A stretch of 64,000 nt of DNA from Verrucomicrobiales bacterium (GTDB lineage: Bacteria > Verrucomicrobiota > Verrucomicrobiia > Verrucomicrobiales > DEV007): NCBI GenBank assembly GCA_029940475.1, contig JAPYUT010000011.1, positions 23,242 to 87,241 on the forward strand, read 5' to 3'. A model generated the notes under the pieces. The model was not told the origin of the DNA, ran no database searches, and saw only the letters and a program-made list of their open reading frames with translations. Made by a program: the position numbers and the translations under genes. This document shows, in pieces, positions 1 to 8,854 of this stretch; positions within the stretch are counted from its first letter, which is position 1, and every line of letters begins with the position of its first letter.

Positions 1-539
1 TTGTACATGCCGCCAAAGGTAATGTCGCCAAGGCCAGAGGAGGCGTGGCTGAATGAGCCGCCGCCATGCCCACCATGACCCCCTGCCATGCCACCCATCA
101 TCATGCCGCCATGCCCGCCCATGCCGTGGGCGGGTTTGCGGGTCAGGTTCATCTTCTTTTCCACAAAGTTGATCATTGCCATCAATGTCAGCTTGTCAGT
201 TGGTGCGTGCATCATGCCGATCATGTGCATGTCCATGGACATGTCACTTGCAGCAATATCGTAGCCAAGGCCGAAGACATCCTCTGCGGAGAGGGAACCG
301 GTTCCCCGGCGGTGGCCGTCCATTGCCATTGTCATGTAGCGGTAGGAGAGCATGAACTCACCGGCGTCATGTGTGTGTGTGCCCATCACGCCGATTGGAG
401 CCTGGTTATCATGGTCGTGGCCTGTGTGGTGGTGCTCGTGACCTGCGTGGATATCAGGTTGCGGGCTTTCCACGGCCGGGGAGGGAGTAATTAATGATAA
501 ACTGCACGATATGGCAGTTAGGGTTATGAGAGATTTCAT
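1..539 (-). CDS. Secreted His/Met-rich protein, possible metal-linked outer-membrane barrel (C-terminus cut by window edge)
   Basis: An uninterrupted frame of 179 codons runs from the ATG at 539 to the window edge, so the C-terminus is missing. Residues 1-22 look like a Sec signal peptide. A His-rich stretch follows (31-44, HAGHEHHHTGHDHD). The core begins with GVMGTHTHDAGEFMLSYRY (50-68) and has alternating MTMAMDG and MSMDMHMIGMM runs. A Met/His/Gly tract lies at 138-161. Proteins with this G-V-M-G-x-H-x-H and S-Y-R-Y pattern are usually labelled outer-membrane or transporter-like proteins of unknown function; I recognise the type but cannot name the family with confidence. The His and Met density suggests Cu or Zn contact, which is inference. 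The plus-strand His/Cys-rich frame across the same bases is its shadow. Confidence 0.7.
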   Translation of the reverse strand, partial: MKSLITLTAISCSLSLITPSPAVESPQPDIHAGHEHHHTGHDHDNQAPIGVMGTHTHDAGEFMLSYRYMTMAMDGHRRGTGSLSAEDVFGLGYDIAASDMSMDMHMIGMMHAPTDKLTLMAMINFVEKKMNLTRKPAHGMGGHGGMMMGGMAGGHGGHGGGSFSHASSGLGDITFGGMY

Positions 540-687
540 GATCGTTTCTGGTGAATGATTTTTTTTGGTTAATTGGTAAGCGGGCTTCGGCAGCGGGTAA
601 GCTGTGCCGTCGCGGGAGAGGGAACACTCAAGGCGCGGGTCGCAATCGCGCCGGCACACATCACGTGTATCCTGAAGAGAAGGGAGC

Positions 688-1047
688 CTAGCAGTCCCGG
701 GGCGGACCGTGGGCGGGAGTAAGCCTGATGCCGGTGAGAGCCGGAGGCTTATCATCAAGCAGGAAAACCAGCGCCGGCGGACAGATTACCCGTGGCGGGC
801 CGGCGGTGTTGGCGAACAACGGCCCCATTTTATTTGCCGATAATTTCTGGTCCTTTGTTTCCTTTTGACTGCCTGCAAGGACAGTCAGGCAACTCTCACA
901 GGGAGATGTCAATACCGCATCGAGGAATGAGCCCGGGGAGGCGGAAGCCATCTGTGACCAGACTGTCACCTGCATCACTCCCCAGTGGCCGCCGGCCACG
1001 CAGAAAATGAAAAGGCACGTCAGGATGCGGCCGGTGCGGTTTAACAC
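688..1047 (-). CDS. Small exported or membrane-anchored protein with a CESC motif, unknown function
   Basis: This is a 119-residue protein starting at a GTG; an in-frame TAA (1057-1059) just upstream leaves no earlier start. Residues 8-30 form a hydrophobic signal or anchor (ILTCLFIFCVAGGHWGVMQV). After it comes VWSQMAS, then PCESCLTVLAGSQKE at about 49-63, with a C-x-x-C pair. The C-terminal half is Pro-rich and ends in PPRDC. I recall similar short proteins with a hydrophobic N-terminus, a CELC/CESC motif and a Pro-rich tail from verrucomicrobial genomes, without assigned function. It lies 148 bases upstream of the His/Met-rich gene on the same strand, so the two may share a transcript. The C-x-x-C may bind a metal or be redox active; this is inference. 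Confidence 0.55.
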   Translation of the reverse strand: MLNRTGRILTCLFIFCVAGGHWGVMQVTVWSQMASASPGSFLDAVLTSPCESCLTVLAGSQKETKDQKLSANKMGPLFANTAGPPRVICPPALVFLLDDKPPALTGIRLTPAHGPPRDC

Positions 1048-1109
1048 GATAAAGGATTATTTCATGATTAGCGGATGCGGTCAACGGCAAAGCCAACGAG
1101 CTTGGCAAC

Positions 1110-1586
1110 GTGCTGATTGGACGTATCGTTTCCGGCGGGCAAAGCGGCGTGGACCGTGCCGCACTTGACTGGGCCATTGCCAATAATATTCCTCATGGCG
1201 GCTGGTGTCCGCGTGATCGCAGGGCGGAGGATGGCAGGATTGCTGACTGTTATCTTTTACGGGAAACCCCGGGGAGTGGTTACAGTGTGCGCACCAGGTG
1301 GAATGTTCGTGACAGTGATATCACGGTTATCTTCAGCATAGCGGGGGAACTTATGGGGGGATCCCTGGCAACCTTCAGATTTGCCCGTCAACTGCAGAGG
1401 CCGTGCCTGCATTTATCGCAGGGGAGCACCCGCGATCCGGCCGGGGAACTGCGAATTTTCATTGAGGAAACAGGAGCCAGGGTGCTGAATGCAGCAGGTC
1501 CCCGTGGTTCTAATGAACCCACTGTGACGGGGTTTGTAGCCGAAGTGCTGGATAATGCCCTTGGTACAAAGCCGGAAAGTATTTGA
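1110..1586 (+). CDS. YpsA-like putative molybdenum cofactor carrier protein
   Basis: The 158-residue protein opens with RIVSGGQSGVDRAALDWAI, the hallmark of the molybdenum-cofactor carrier / YpsA-like branch of the Rossmann-type LOG/SLOG superfamily. The Gly-rich loop would bind a nucleotide or cofactor phosphate. Later conserved blocks are GGWCPRDRRAEDGRI, RTRWNVRDSD and GGSLATFRFARQLQRPC. Length fits a single-domain member. The start is GTG; family members begin two to five residues before the I/V-SGGQ loop, which fits this choice, but no good Shine-Dalgarno site is visible. It lies on the strand opposite the preceding small gene, with 62 bases between them. Whether it binds Moco or another nucleotide-derived ligand cannot be told from sequence. 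Confidence 0.8.
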   Translation: MLIGRIVSGGQSGVDRAALDWAIANNIPHGGWCPRDRRAEDGRIADCYLLRETPGSGYSVRTRWNVRDSDITVIFSIAGELMGGSLATFRFARQLQRPCLHLSQGSTRDPAGELRIFIEETGARVLNAAGPRGSNEPTVTGFVAEVLDNALGTKPESI

Positions 1587-1629
1587 GTAAGGAAACCAAT
1601 GGGCGGAGTTTAAGGGGAAGCAGGGCATC

Positions 1630-2580
1630 ATGTTATCCAAACCTAGCACTATTATTGTGGGCATCGTTGCGCTGCTGCTCTTTAGCACTGACATTTATTC
1701 TGCGCCGGCTGCGGACAATCAGCCCGGGAAATGGTCAAGTTTTGACGGTGAGGAGTTTCCGTATTCAAGTTGGCTTCCTGCCGGCGAAGTAAAGCCCAAG
1801 GTGGTCGTGGTTTGCGTTCACGGGCTCAGTGGAGCTGCCTCTGATTTTGAACAACTCGGCAAGCGTTTGTCAGGGCAGGGCATGGCCGTTTATGCCCATG
1901 AGCTTCGCGGCCAGGGCAATGACCCGGAGCGCAAACGCATTGGCGACCTGCGCTCCCCCGACCGCTGGTTTAAGGATCTTGACAGCTTTATCGGCATGGC
2001 CAGGGGAAGACATGAGGGGGCACCGGTTTTTCTTTATGGCGAGAGCCTTGGCGCGTTGATTGTGATGCACGGGTTTGCCGGGCTCTCGGAGTTGAACCGA
2101 TCAGCTGTCGGTGGGCTCATTTATGCCTCGCCGGTGGTGGCCTTGCCGGAGGGCCTGCCGCCCGTAAAGGAATTTTTTGTCCGCGTCGCCATGAAGATAT
2201 GCCCGGGATTAAAGGTGTCACTTTTCCAGATCGCCGGAGATCAGGCTGCCAAGGTCGCCGGGGATTCAGATCACTGGGAGCAGATGCTTAAAACCAAGCA
2301 TTATGTGCCGCGCTTCACCCTGCGCTTTCTTGGCACGGTCGAGAAAATGGCGCGGGACAGTGCCGCTGCCGCACGATCGATCGATAAACCGGTACTCGTG
2401 GTTTATCCCGGCATGGACCTGTTCACCAAGCCGGCCCAGGTCGAGCATTTTTTCAAGCAGCTGGAATCCTCCGACAAGACAAAGCGGCTGTTTGCCGGGA
2501 GCTACCATTTGCTTGCCTTTGACAAGGAGCGTGAACAGCTTTTCAAGCTGGTCAGGGAATGGATCGGCAAGCGATCCTGA
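1630..2580 (+). CDS. Secreted alpha/beta hydrolase, monoacylglycerol-lipase-like (Hydrolase_4)
   Basis: This 316-residue serine hydrolase has an N-terminal signal peptide or anchor (about 8-24, IIVGIVALLLFSTDIYSA). The oxyanion-side HG motif is VVCVHGLSG (61-68). The nucleophile elbow is GESLG with Ser139. The likely acid is Asp263 in VVYPGMDLF, and the likely base is His293 in GSYHLLAF. This layout matches the serine aminopeptidase S33 / monoacylglycerol lipase group, which cleaves lipid esters or related small esters. The 188-250 region between strand 6 and the acid forms the usual lid insert. It faces the ArsM-like gene convergently across a 29-base gap with no clear terminator. The substrate is unknown, but export suggests an extracytoplasmic ester. 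Confidence 0.85.
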   Translation: MLSKPSTIIVGIVALLLFSTDIYSAPAADNQPGKWSSFDGEEFPYSSWLPAGEVKPKVVVVCVHGLSGAASDFEQLGKRLSGQGMAVYAHELRGQGNDPERKRIGDLRSPDRWFKDLDSFIGMARGRHEGAPVFLYGESLGALIVMHGFAGLSELNRSAVGGLIYASPVVALPEGLPPVKEFFVRVAMKICPGLKVSLFQIAGDQAAKVAGDSDHWEQMLKTKHYVPRFTLRFLGTVEKMARDSAAAARSIDKPVLVVYPGMDLFTKPAQVEHFFKQLESSDKTKRLFAGSYHLLAFDKEREQLFKLVREWIGKRS

Positions 2581-2609
2581 GATCGTGCCGGGGAGATTGA
2601 CCTGTAAAA

Positions 2610-3776
2610 TCAGCAGCAATTTCCCGGTTTCTTTGTCCCTGGTGGATCGTCACCGCAGCACTCCGAGGGGGAACTGGGGTTAAAGATGCTGCCCTTGGTC
2701 TCGTGCGGGTCGCGCAGGCGGGTCTGGGTGCAGTCGAAGGCTTCGGCATCTGCGGATCCCGGTGACTGGTGCGGTTCCATGAACTCAAAGAAACCCGAAT
2801 AGGGTGCCCTGCGATACATCTCGTATGTTTTTCTGCACAGCGCATAGCGTTTGCCGCGTTGCATGGGATGTCCGTCATCATCGACCACGGTCTTGAAGGG
2901 GCCCCGGTAAATGACGGCCTGCATCCCCTCAAGGCACGGTCCGTCATCGCCCTTGAAGGCCTCAACGGTCATGCTGCGGAATTCAATGCCGTTGACCGTT
3001 TTCCAGGGCTCATGACCGAGCTGCAGGATTTGCACGCCGTGAAAACCGGCGTTTTCGAAGGCACGGAGGAACTCATCCTCAACAAAGGCCCCGGAGATGC
3101 ACCCACTCCAGAGCCCCGGGTCATCCTGCATTTCTTTTGGCACCGGTTCATCGCAGACGATATCCGAGATCACTGCCCGCCCGCCAATTTTCAACACCCG
3201 GTAGATTTCCCGGAAGAGTTTTTCCTTCAGGCGGTTGTCGACCAGGTTCAGAACGCAGTTGGATACCACGACGTCAATGGTGTCATTTGCTATCATCGGC
3301 TCCCCGGCACGCATTTTATCGGCAAGGTCCTCGGCTGCCAGGAATTCGTTGGCACTGGTGACCGGGTTGGCTTGCAGTTGTGCTTCAAATTTTTCCAGGT
3401 CGAGGGCAAGATCTTCAATTCTCCCTTTGTGAAAACTGACGTTTGAGAAGCCTGTGCGCTCTGCAACCAGCGGCGCATTACGGCGCGCGACCTCAAGCAT
3501 GTCATCTGTCATGTCCACCCCGATCACCTTGCCCTTGCTACCGACGAGTTGACTGGCAATGAAACAGATCTTGCCGGTGCCGCTGCCGAGATCGAGCACG
3601 CTTTCCCCGGGATGCAGATATTTGCTCGGGTCACCGCAGCCGTAATCCCTGGCAATCACCTCCTCGGGGATAACCTCGAGATACCTGCTGTCATAATCAA
3701 CCGGGCAGCAGAGGGAATCTTCACGGGATTTGGCACCGGCGGCGTATCGGTCGCGGACAGCTGATTGGGTATTCAT
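2610..3776 (-). CDS. arsM: ArsM-like arsenite S-adenosylmethionine methyltransferase
   Basis: The 388-residue protein has a class I methyltransferase core: motif I LDLGSGTG (61-68), the acidic end of strand 2 at GVDMTDDML (86-94), and SNCVLNL (172-178). Cysteines sit where ArsM enzymes place arsenic ligands: Cys47 in YGCGDP, Cys174 in NCVLNL and Cys226 in WSGCISGAF. ArsM methylates As(III) to mono-, di- and trimethyl arsenicals. Extra Cys pairs occur at 23-24 (CCPVDYD) and at the extreme C-terminus (SECCGDDPPGTKKPGNCC). I chose the ATG at 3776. The same frame stays open for 126 more codons, but that extension overlaps the divergent peptidase gene and has no family similarity. No arsR or arsenite pump is nearby, so regulation is unknown. 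Confidence 0.82.
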   Translation of the reverse strand: MNTQSAVRDRYAAGAKSREDSLCCPVDYDSRYLEVIPEEVIARDYGCGDPSKYLHPGESVLDLGSGTGKICFIASQLVGSKGKVIGVDMTDDMLEVARRNAPLVAERTGFSNVSFHKGRIEDLALDLEKFEAQLQANPVTSANEFLAAEDLADKMRAGEPMIANDTIDVVVSNCVLNLVDNRLKEKLFREIYRVLKIGGRAVISDIVCDEPVPKEMQDDPGLWSGCISGAFVEDEFLRAFENAGFHGVQILQLGHEPWKTVNGIEFRSMTVEAFKGDDGPCLEGMQAVIYRGPFKTVVDDDGHPMQRGKRYALCRKTYEMYRRAPYSGFFEFMEPHQSPGSADAEAFDCTQTRLRDPHETKGSIFNPSSPSECCGDDPPGTKKPGNCC

Positions 3777-3887
3777 CGGTAAATTTCGCTGATATATGCA
3801 GTTCTTTTCTGCATATTCAGGCGGGTAAGCTCCGGGGGCGAGGATATTCCACTGGAATTCAGCGTGATTTTCCGGCATGGGTTCGCC

Positions 3888-5960
3888 ATGGATAATCCCT
3901 TCCTTGATAATACCTTTGCCATTAAATGGTCTGCGCTCAATGCGGAGCATGTGGTTGCCGACATCACCCTGGCCCTCGAGGCTGCAAGCGAAAAGATTGA
4001 TGCCCTTGCCTCTGGGCCTGCAACCGGCGGGGAACTTACCTTTGAGAATACCCTGCTGGCGCTGGAGAGTGCGACTGAAACCCTGAGCCTGCCATGGGGA
4101 CTGGTGGGACACCTCGACTCGGTGTGCAACTCGGAGCAATTGCGCAAGGCGCACAATGAAATGCTCAAGCCGGTTTCTGAATTTTTTGCAGCCGTGCCGC
4201 TCAACTCCGCACTCTGGCAGCGGGTCAAGGCATACAGCGGGACCGGGGAGGCAAAGAGCCTTGAGGGTGTCCGTCGACGTTTTCTTGAGGAGACGCTGGC
4301 TGATTTCCGCAACAGTGGCGCTGACCTGCCGGAAACAAGGAAGGTGAGGCTGAAGGAACTTGAGTCCACGCTGGCGGAGAAGACCCAGAAGTATTCGGAG
4401 AATGTCCTCGACTCAAGCAATGCCTGGCAGTTGGTCATTGATGACGAGTCAAGGCTTGCCGGTCTACCGGAACTGGCGAAGGCGGCAGCACTCGAGAGTG
4501 CCAAGTCGAAAGACCTTGCCACTGACGAGGATCAAAAGTGGCGATTTACCCTCCAGGCCCCCTCATTTTTCCCGGTGCTTGAGCATGTTGATGATGATGC
4601 AATCCGCAAACAGGTCTGGGAGGGCACCTGTGATATCGGGGCCAGGGGAGAACATGACAATACCGCCCTCATCTGGGAAATCCTGAAACTGCGCCAGGAG
4701 AAGTCCGAGACTTTAGGAAAACCAAACTTTGCCGACCAGGTGCTTGAACGGCGCATGGCAAAGGACGGGGCAACTGCCCTTGGCTTTGTTGAGGATCTCT
4801 ACCGGCGCACCAAGCCGTTCTTTGACGTGGAGACAGCCGAGCTTCAGGCATACAAGGCGGAGAAAACCGGCGGCGATCCGGGTTGCCTTGAGCCCTGGGA
4901 GGTTGCCTACTGGGCGGAGAAGAAGCGCCGGGAAGAGTATGATTTCGATGACGAGCAGCTGCGTCCCTATTTCTCAATGGAAAGTGTCATCGGGGGAATG
5001 TTTGACATCGCCTCTGAGGTTTTCGGCATCGAGCTCAACGAGCAAACCGGTGATCTGGAGCTCTGGCATGAGAGTGTCAAGTTCTACGAGATCCACGACA
5101 GGGAAAGCGGCATGCACCTCGGCTCCTTTTATGCCGACTGGTTTCCGCGCGAGACCAAGCGCAGCGGGGCATGGATGAACTACCTGCGCACCGGCGAACC
5201 ACGGCCGGACGGCACACGCAGCCCGCACCTCGGGTTGATGTGCGGCAACATGACGCCACCCGTCGGTGATGAGCCTGCCCTGCTCAAGCACGATGAGGTT
5301 GAGACGGTGTTCCACGAGTTTGGACACCTGCTGCATCACCTGCTTGGCAATGTCGAGATCAAGTCACTTAATGGAGTTAATGTCGCGTGGGACTTTGTCG
5401 AGTTGCCTTCCCAGATCATGGAGAATTTCTGCTGGGAGCGTGAATCACTGGATCGTTTCGCGCGCCATCATGAGACCGGTGAAAAAATTCCCGACGCGCT
5501 TTACAACAAGATGATTGCAGCACGCAATTACCGTTCGGCGACGGTGATGATGCGGCAGTTAAGCCTCGGCAAGCTTGACCTGGAACTGCACATCAATGAG
5601 GCGGCCAATGCCGACCCCTCACGTGACTTGGATGAGCTCAGCAGGCAATTGCTCGAGGGCTATGTGATGCCGACAAGCACCCGGCCACCGAGCATGGCGC
5701 GTCGCTTCGGGCACCTTTTTGCCAGCCCGACCGGCTATGCGGCGGCGTATTATTCCTACAAGTGGGCGGAGGTGCTCGATGCGGATGCTTTCACCCGCTT
5801 TCTGGAGGAGGGAATCATGAACAGGAAAACCGGCCGGGATTTTCGTGACAAAATCCTCAGCAAGGGCAATTCCGAGGACCCGGCGAAGCTGTTCCGCGAC
5901 TTCATGGGACGTGACCCGGATCCGCAGGCATTGTTGCTGCGCAGCGGCCTGGCGGGTTAG
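3888..5960 (+). CDS. prlC: M3 family oligopeptidase (oligopeptidase A / PrlC-like)
   Basis: The 690-residue zinc metallopeptidase has the catalytic motif [12 protein letters not shown] with H476-E-F-G-H480. The M3A group (E. coli PrlC, about 680 residues) degrades short peptides in the cytoplasm. Other family blocks are [18 protein letters not shown], the [20 protein letters not shown] region and the C-terminal Tyr-rich [14 protein letters not shown], which helps form the substrate site. No signal peptide is present, which fits a cytosolic enzyme. I chose the ATG at 3888 because MDNPFL aligns with the usual MTNPLL-type start of the family; a GTG 24 bases upstream would only add eight residues. 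It is divergent from the ArsM-like gene (111 bases between starts) and is followed by a strong hairpin. Confidence 0.9.
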   Translation: MDNPFLDNTFAIKWSALNAEHVVADITLALEAASEKIDALASGPATGGELTFENTLLALESATETLSLPWGLVGHLDSVCNSEQLRKAHNEMLKPVSEFFAAVPLNSALWQRVKAYSGTGEAKSLEGVRRRFLEETLADFRNSGADLPETRKVRLKELESTLAEKTQKYSENVLDSSNAWQLVIDDESRLAGLPELAKAAALESAKSKDLATDEDQKWRFTLQAPSFFPVLEHVDDDAIRKQVWEGTCDIGARGEHDNTALIWEILKLRQEKSETLGKPNFADQVLERRMAKDGATALGFVEDLYRRTKPFFDVETAELQAYKAEKTGGDPGCLEPWEVAYWAEKKRREEYDFDDEQLRPYFSMESVIGGMFDIASEVFGIELNEQTGDLELWHESVKFYEIHDRESGMHLGSFYADWFPRETKRSGAWMNYLRTGEPRPDGTRSPHLGLMCGNMTPPVGDEPALLKHDEVETVFHEFGHLLHHLLGNVEIKSLNGVNVAWDFVELPSQIMENFCWERESLDRFARHHETGEKIPDALYNKMIAARNYRSATVMMRQLSLGKLDLELHINEAANADPSRDLDELSRQLLEGYVMPTSTRPPSMARRFGHLFASPTGYAAAYYSYKWAEVLDADAFTRFLEEGIMNRKTGRDFRDKILSKGNSEDPAKLFRDFMGRDPDPQALLLRSGLAG

Positions 5961-5978
5961 GCCACCTGCAGATTTCAT

Positions 5979-6008
5979 GGCCGGTATCGTTGCCGGTCAG
6001 CGTTTTTT
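5979..6008 (+). terminator. Rho-independent terminator after the M3 peptidase gene
   Basis: Bases 5979-5998 form an eight-pair stem (two of them G-U) with a TCGT loop, followed four bases later by six T residues (6003-6008). It sits 18 bases after the peptidase stop and overlaps the last codons of the convergent minus-strand gene. The position and T-run fit termination of the plus-strand transcript. Confidence 0.6.
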
Positions 6009-6617
6009 GCCGGGGCGCACGGGCGTGGTTTCTTTGTCTGCGCGCACGAAGGCGATTTTCTTGGCCTTTGCCAGCGTCTTGTCCAGCTGTGCCTCCCCGG
6101 TCTTGGAAATGTATTCAACACCGTTTTTTTCATCTTCACCGGCCTGCAATTTCTCCAGTTGCTGTTCCAGTGCGGACAACTTGGAGAGATATTCCTGGTG
6201 TGCCTGAGGCGTGAAGCGGGCACGTGCGGCAAAGCTTTTCATTTTTGCAATGCGCTTTTGAAGTTCCCGGATATCGGGTCGCCCGGAACCGCCCCCCTTC
6301 ATGGCACGGCCTGATATTTTATGGAGGGTTTTGAACTTTCCGGCGGGAAGATCGCTTGTGTTGACCTTCACCGTGTCGCTTACCGTGGTGAGTGCCTGCC
6401 CGCCGAAGTCTCCGACCTGCTTAACCCTTGAGATTACCCAGATTTCTTCTTTGACCTGATAGACGCCACTGATGCTGATCTTGTAGTTGGTTGCCGGGGC
6501 GGTGGCACTGACCTTGAATTGCTTCTCACTTTCTGCCGCAGGTGCTGCCGTCATTGCCATCGCCAACAGCGCCATTGCCCGGAAGAGGAACGCCCGCTTT
6601 CTTGATTGCACTTTCAT
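5997..6617 (-). CDS. Secreted protein with coiled-coil C-terminal half, unknown function
   Basis: This 206-residue protein is not one I recognise. Residues 1-28 form a signal peptide (KRAFLFRAMALLAMAMTAAPA). Residues 30-95 look like a beta-rich domain: KQFKVSATAPATNYKIS, then YQVKEEIWVISRVKQ and a Thr/Val-rich segment. From about 100 a Lys-rich helical region with heptad-like spacing begins (RELQKRIAKMKSF, EYLSKLSALEQQLEKLQ). A TTG 12 bases upstream of the chosen ATG is an alternative start. It is convergent with the peptidase gene, and gluconokinase lies upstream on the same strand across a 56-base gap. Its length and composition suggest a small periplasmic or surface protein. Confidence 0.65.
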   Translation of the reverse strand: MKVQSRKRAFLFRAMALLAMAMTAAPAAESEKQFKVSATAPATNYKISISGVYQVKEEIWVISRVKQVGDFGGQALTTVSDTVKVNTSDLPAGKFKTLHKISGRAMKGGGSGRPDIRELQKRIAKMKSFAARARFTPQAHQEYLSKLSALEQQLEKLQAGEDEKNGVEYISKTGEAQLDKTLAKAKKIAFVRADKETTPVRPGKKR

Positions 6618-6673
6618 CTCTTGCAGCAACGATCGAAGCGGTAAATTCTTAGGTCAAATATTTCTGCCACGAA

Positions 6674-7198
6674 TTAGTTGCCCGCAAGCCATTCCCGGAT
6701 TTGCGACACGATCTCCTCCGGGGAGGGAGTGATATCCACGGTCAAGCCCGCCTCGTCATTTGCCAGTGCCTCGAGGTCGGCAAACTGTGACTCGAGCATG
6801 CCGGCCTTCATGAAGTGGGAGGTACGGTTCTCCATGCGTTCCTTGATCAGGGCAGGCGAGCCTGCCAGGTGGATGAAATACACGCCTGCGCCACGTTTGC
6901 CGCCGCGCAAAAGGTCGCGGTATTTGCGTTTCAGGGCCGAGCAGCCCATGAACAGCGGCCACGGTCCGGGGTGCGCATCGGCGGCTGCCCGTATGGCCAC
7001 AAGCCAGTCTTCCCGATCGTCATCATCGAGTGGGGTGCCGTTAGCCATTTTCGTCACGTTTTGCGGCGGGTGAAAGCGGTCACCATCAATGAAAATGCCG
7101 CCGGTTTCTTCTGCCAGCATTCTGCCAATGGTGCTTTTGCCGCAGCCACACACCCCCATCAGGAGAAAAATTTTCGCTTCTCGGCAGTGAGGGGACAA
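6674..7198 (-). CDS. gntK: Gluconokinase (AAA-type P-loop kinase)
   Basis: The 174-residue kinase phosphorylates D-gluconate to 6-phosphogluconate with ATP, feeding the pentose phosphate or Entner-Doudoroff pathway. The P-loop is GVCGCGKST (15-23), where most family members have GVSGSGKST. Next are the substrate-binding FIDGDRFHPPQN and MANGTPLDDDDRxDWL, then the CSALKRKYRDLLR block and the lid region HFMKAGMLESQFADLE, all typical of GntK. Length matches the family (about 170-180). The start is a TTG; the first ATG in frame falls at residue 14, inside the beta-1 strand, and would remove part of the fold. No gluconate transporter or regulator is adjacent. Confidence 0.92.
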   Translation of the reverse strand: MSPHCREAKIFLLMGVCGCGKSTIGRMLAEETGGIFIDGDRFHPPQNVTKMANGTPLDDDDREDWLVAIRAAADAHPGPWPLFMGCSALKRKYRDLLRGGKRGAGVYFIHLAGSPALIKERMENRTSHFMKAGMLESQFADLEALANDEAGLTVDITPSPEEIVSQIREWLAGN

Positions 7199-7369
7199 AA
7201 AACTGGTGCGTTTTAAGGGTTGTTGGCGGGGGAATTACAAGATGCGCTTCACTTTATAATCGCAAATTCTGAAAATTTCAGCGTGATTCCAAGGAATTGT
7301 TAAGTTAAGCTAAACAATATCCCATCACCATTCAATGAACCTATAACTCTAAAAACGTAAGAAAATATT
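7199..7369. promoter_or_regulatory. AT-rich divergent intergenic region with a small dyad
   Basis: These 171 bases separate the divergent gluconokinase and small membrane-protein genes and are clearly more AT-rich than the flanks. A TATAAT hexamer lies at 7255-7260 and a dyad CTGAAA-A-TTTCAG at 7269-7281. No convincing -35 box accompanies the hexamer, so the promoter call is tentative; the dyad could be an operator. Confidence 0.3.
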
Positions 7370-7810
7370 ATGGCTGAAGGAAAAAGACCGGGCGGGCTCA
7401 CTGCCCTTGCAGTATTGAATTTTGTTTTTGGCGGGCTTGGTGCCCTGGCCGTTTTGGGAATGATAGCCCTGGTGGGAGTTGTGGCGGGAGCTGCGAATAT
7501 AGCAACCGATGGTGAGGCTGGTGAGTTGATGGTGGAAGCCGGGCTTAGCGGGGGAATGCTGATGGTCACCATTGTGTTGATGGCTGCCAGTTGTGCACTG
7601 CTGATTGTTTCCGGGGTCGGCTACCTTAAACAGAAGCGTGTCCTCGGCAGGACCATGGGTACCCTTTACGGGATATTGGCACTGCTGGGCACGGCGATTG
7701 GAATTGCCGGTGGTCAGGGGTTTGAGTTAGCAACAATCATCGGCCTTGTCTATCCGGTGCTGACCCTGATCCTGATCAATACCACCTTCAAGGAGGACCT
7801 AGTGAATTGA
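7370..7810 (+). CDS. Small polytopic membrane protein, unknown function
   Basis: This 146-residue protein starts MAEGKRPGGLTALAVLNF and contains four hydrophobic segments at about 9-44, 62-86, 93-117 and 119-138. They are separated by short polar loops, including GYLKQKRVLGRTMG. Similar proteins with an N-terminal RP-x-G-L-x-A-L-A-V-L-N-F pattern occur in Verrucomicrobiota and Planctomycetota as uncharacterised membrane proteins. It precedes the ABC transporter genes on the same strand by 93 bases, so co-transcription is possible, but nothing ties it to transport. The N-terminus has no cleavable signal; the first segment probably stays as an anchor. Confidence 0.7.
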   Translation: MAEGKRPGGLTALAVLNFVFGGLGALAVLGMIALVGVVAGAANIATDGEAGELMVEAGLSGGMLMVTIVLMAASCALLIVSGVGYLKQKRVLGRTMGTLYGILALLGTAIGIAGGQGFELATIIGLVYPVLTLILINTTFKEDLVN

Positions 7811-7903
7811 ATGGGGAAAAGCCCTCTGCCCATTTGATATTTGCCCGGGAAGAACCGGTTTCCCGTAGGGCAGGACAGAGTAGTAATTCCTGATTCATTG
7901 ATA

Positions 7904-8845
7904 ATGATGGAGCCGGCAACAAGCAACGCGTCCCGGGTTTGGTCGCCACAGCATGTGTGGCTGATTGCATTTTACTCGATGCGCTTTGCCCTGCGCTCGG
8001 GTGGCGGGCTGATGTTCCTGCTCATCTTCCTGACGGTGGGCCTGTCGGTGGCGTCATTGTTCATTACCCCACTCGAGTCACTGGTAAAGTATGACTCGGC
8101 AGTGCCGGGGGGCATGGATGCCGTCGAGATCAGCACGACCATCCTGGAGTCGGAGATGGTGGCGGATGCGGTCGAGTGGATCACGGACTCGGATCGCGAC
8201 CAGTCCGAATACCTGCTGCAGGAACAACCGGCCCTGCTCAGTGCCATCCTGCTGATCTTGTTGATTGCAGTGCCCTTCACGACCTGCTTCGGGGCTTTCA
8301 ACCAGACCTCGGGGGATATTGCCTCAAGGGGATTGCGCTACCTGCTGCTGCGCACGGAAAGGATCAACATCTTCCTGGGTCGTTTTGTCGGTGTTGTGCT
8401 GTTCACGATTGTCTCGACGATTGGCACGATGCTGGTGATCATCCTCTATGTGCAGTTCAAGGTCGGCGCTTATTCCGGGGTGGATCTCTGGCTGTGGGGA
8501 TTCCAGGGCCTGGCAGCGGTATTCTTCCTGAGCCTACCCTACATCGCACTTTGTGCCTGGGTCTCCTGCCTGCTGGATACCTCCTTCGGGTCACTGGCGA
8601 TCTGTCTGCTGATCTCGGGTTTTTCCCTGGTCCTCCTGTATGTCTTGAAACTCTCCCTGATCAGCTCGATGAAGATGGACCCCGAGAGCCTGGGCTGGCT
8701 ATCTCAAACCCTGCCATGGGGATGGAAATACGAACTGCTGCATGGTGACCCGATGGTGCGCATGACAGCGATCCTGGCCATGTTGGGCTTTACCCTGGCG
8801 TTCCTGTTGCTTGGACTGCGCCATTTCCAGAAACGCGACCTGTAA
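7904..8845 (+). CDS. ABC-2 type transporter permease
   Basis: The 313-residue integral membrane protein has about six hydrophobic segments. The first (about 36-56) is followed by a roughly 70-residue acidic extracytoplasmic loop, and the rest cluster at about 110-310 (SAILLILLIAVPFTTCFGAF, RFVGVVLFTIVSTIGTMLVI, FGSLAICLLISGFSLVLLYV, ILAMLGFTLAFLLLGL). The SGDIASRGLRYLLLRTERIN stretch resembles the coupling-helix region of ABC-2 permeases. The ATPase gene starts nine bases after its stop, so the two form one transporter. The ATG at 7904 was chosen; an adjacent in-frame ATG is at 7907. The substrate is unknown; ABC-2 exporters move drugs, lipids or polysaccharides outward. Confidence 0.8.
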   Translation: MMEPATSNASRVWSPQHVWLIAFYSMRFALRSGGGLMFLLIFLTVGLSVASLFITPLESLVKYDSAVPGGMDAVEISTTILESEMVADAVEWITDSDRDQSEYLLQEQPALLSAILLILLIAVPFTTCFGAFNQTSGDIASRGLRYLLLRTERINIFLGRFVGVVLFTIVSTIGTMLVIILYVQFKVGAYSGVDLWLWGFQGLAAVFFLSLPYIALCAWVSCLLDTSFGSLAICLLISGFSLVLLYVLKLSLISSMKMDPESLGWLSQTLPWGWKYELLHGDPMVRMTAILAMLGFTLAFLLLGLRHFQKRDL

Positions 8846-8854
8846 CCTAAAAGA

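Noticed and set aside
66..494. Plus-strand frame rich in His and Cys
   Set aside because: It is the reverse of the His/Met-rich minus-strand gene; it has no start context or domain, and the minus frame has a signal peptide.
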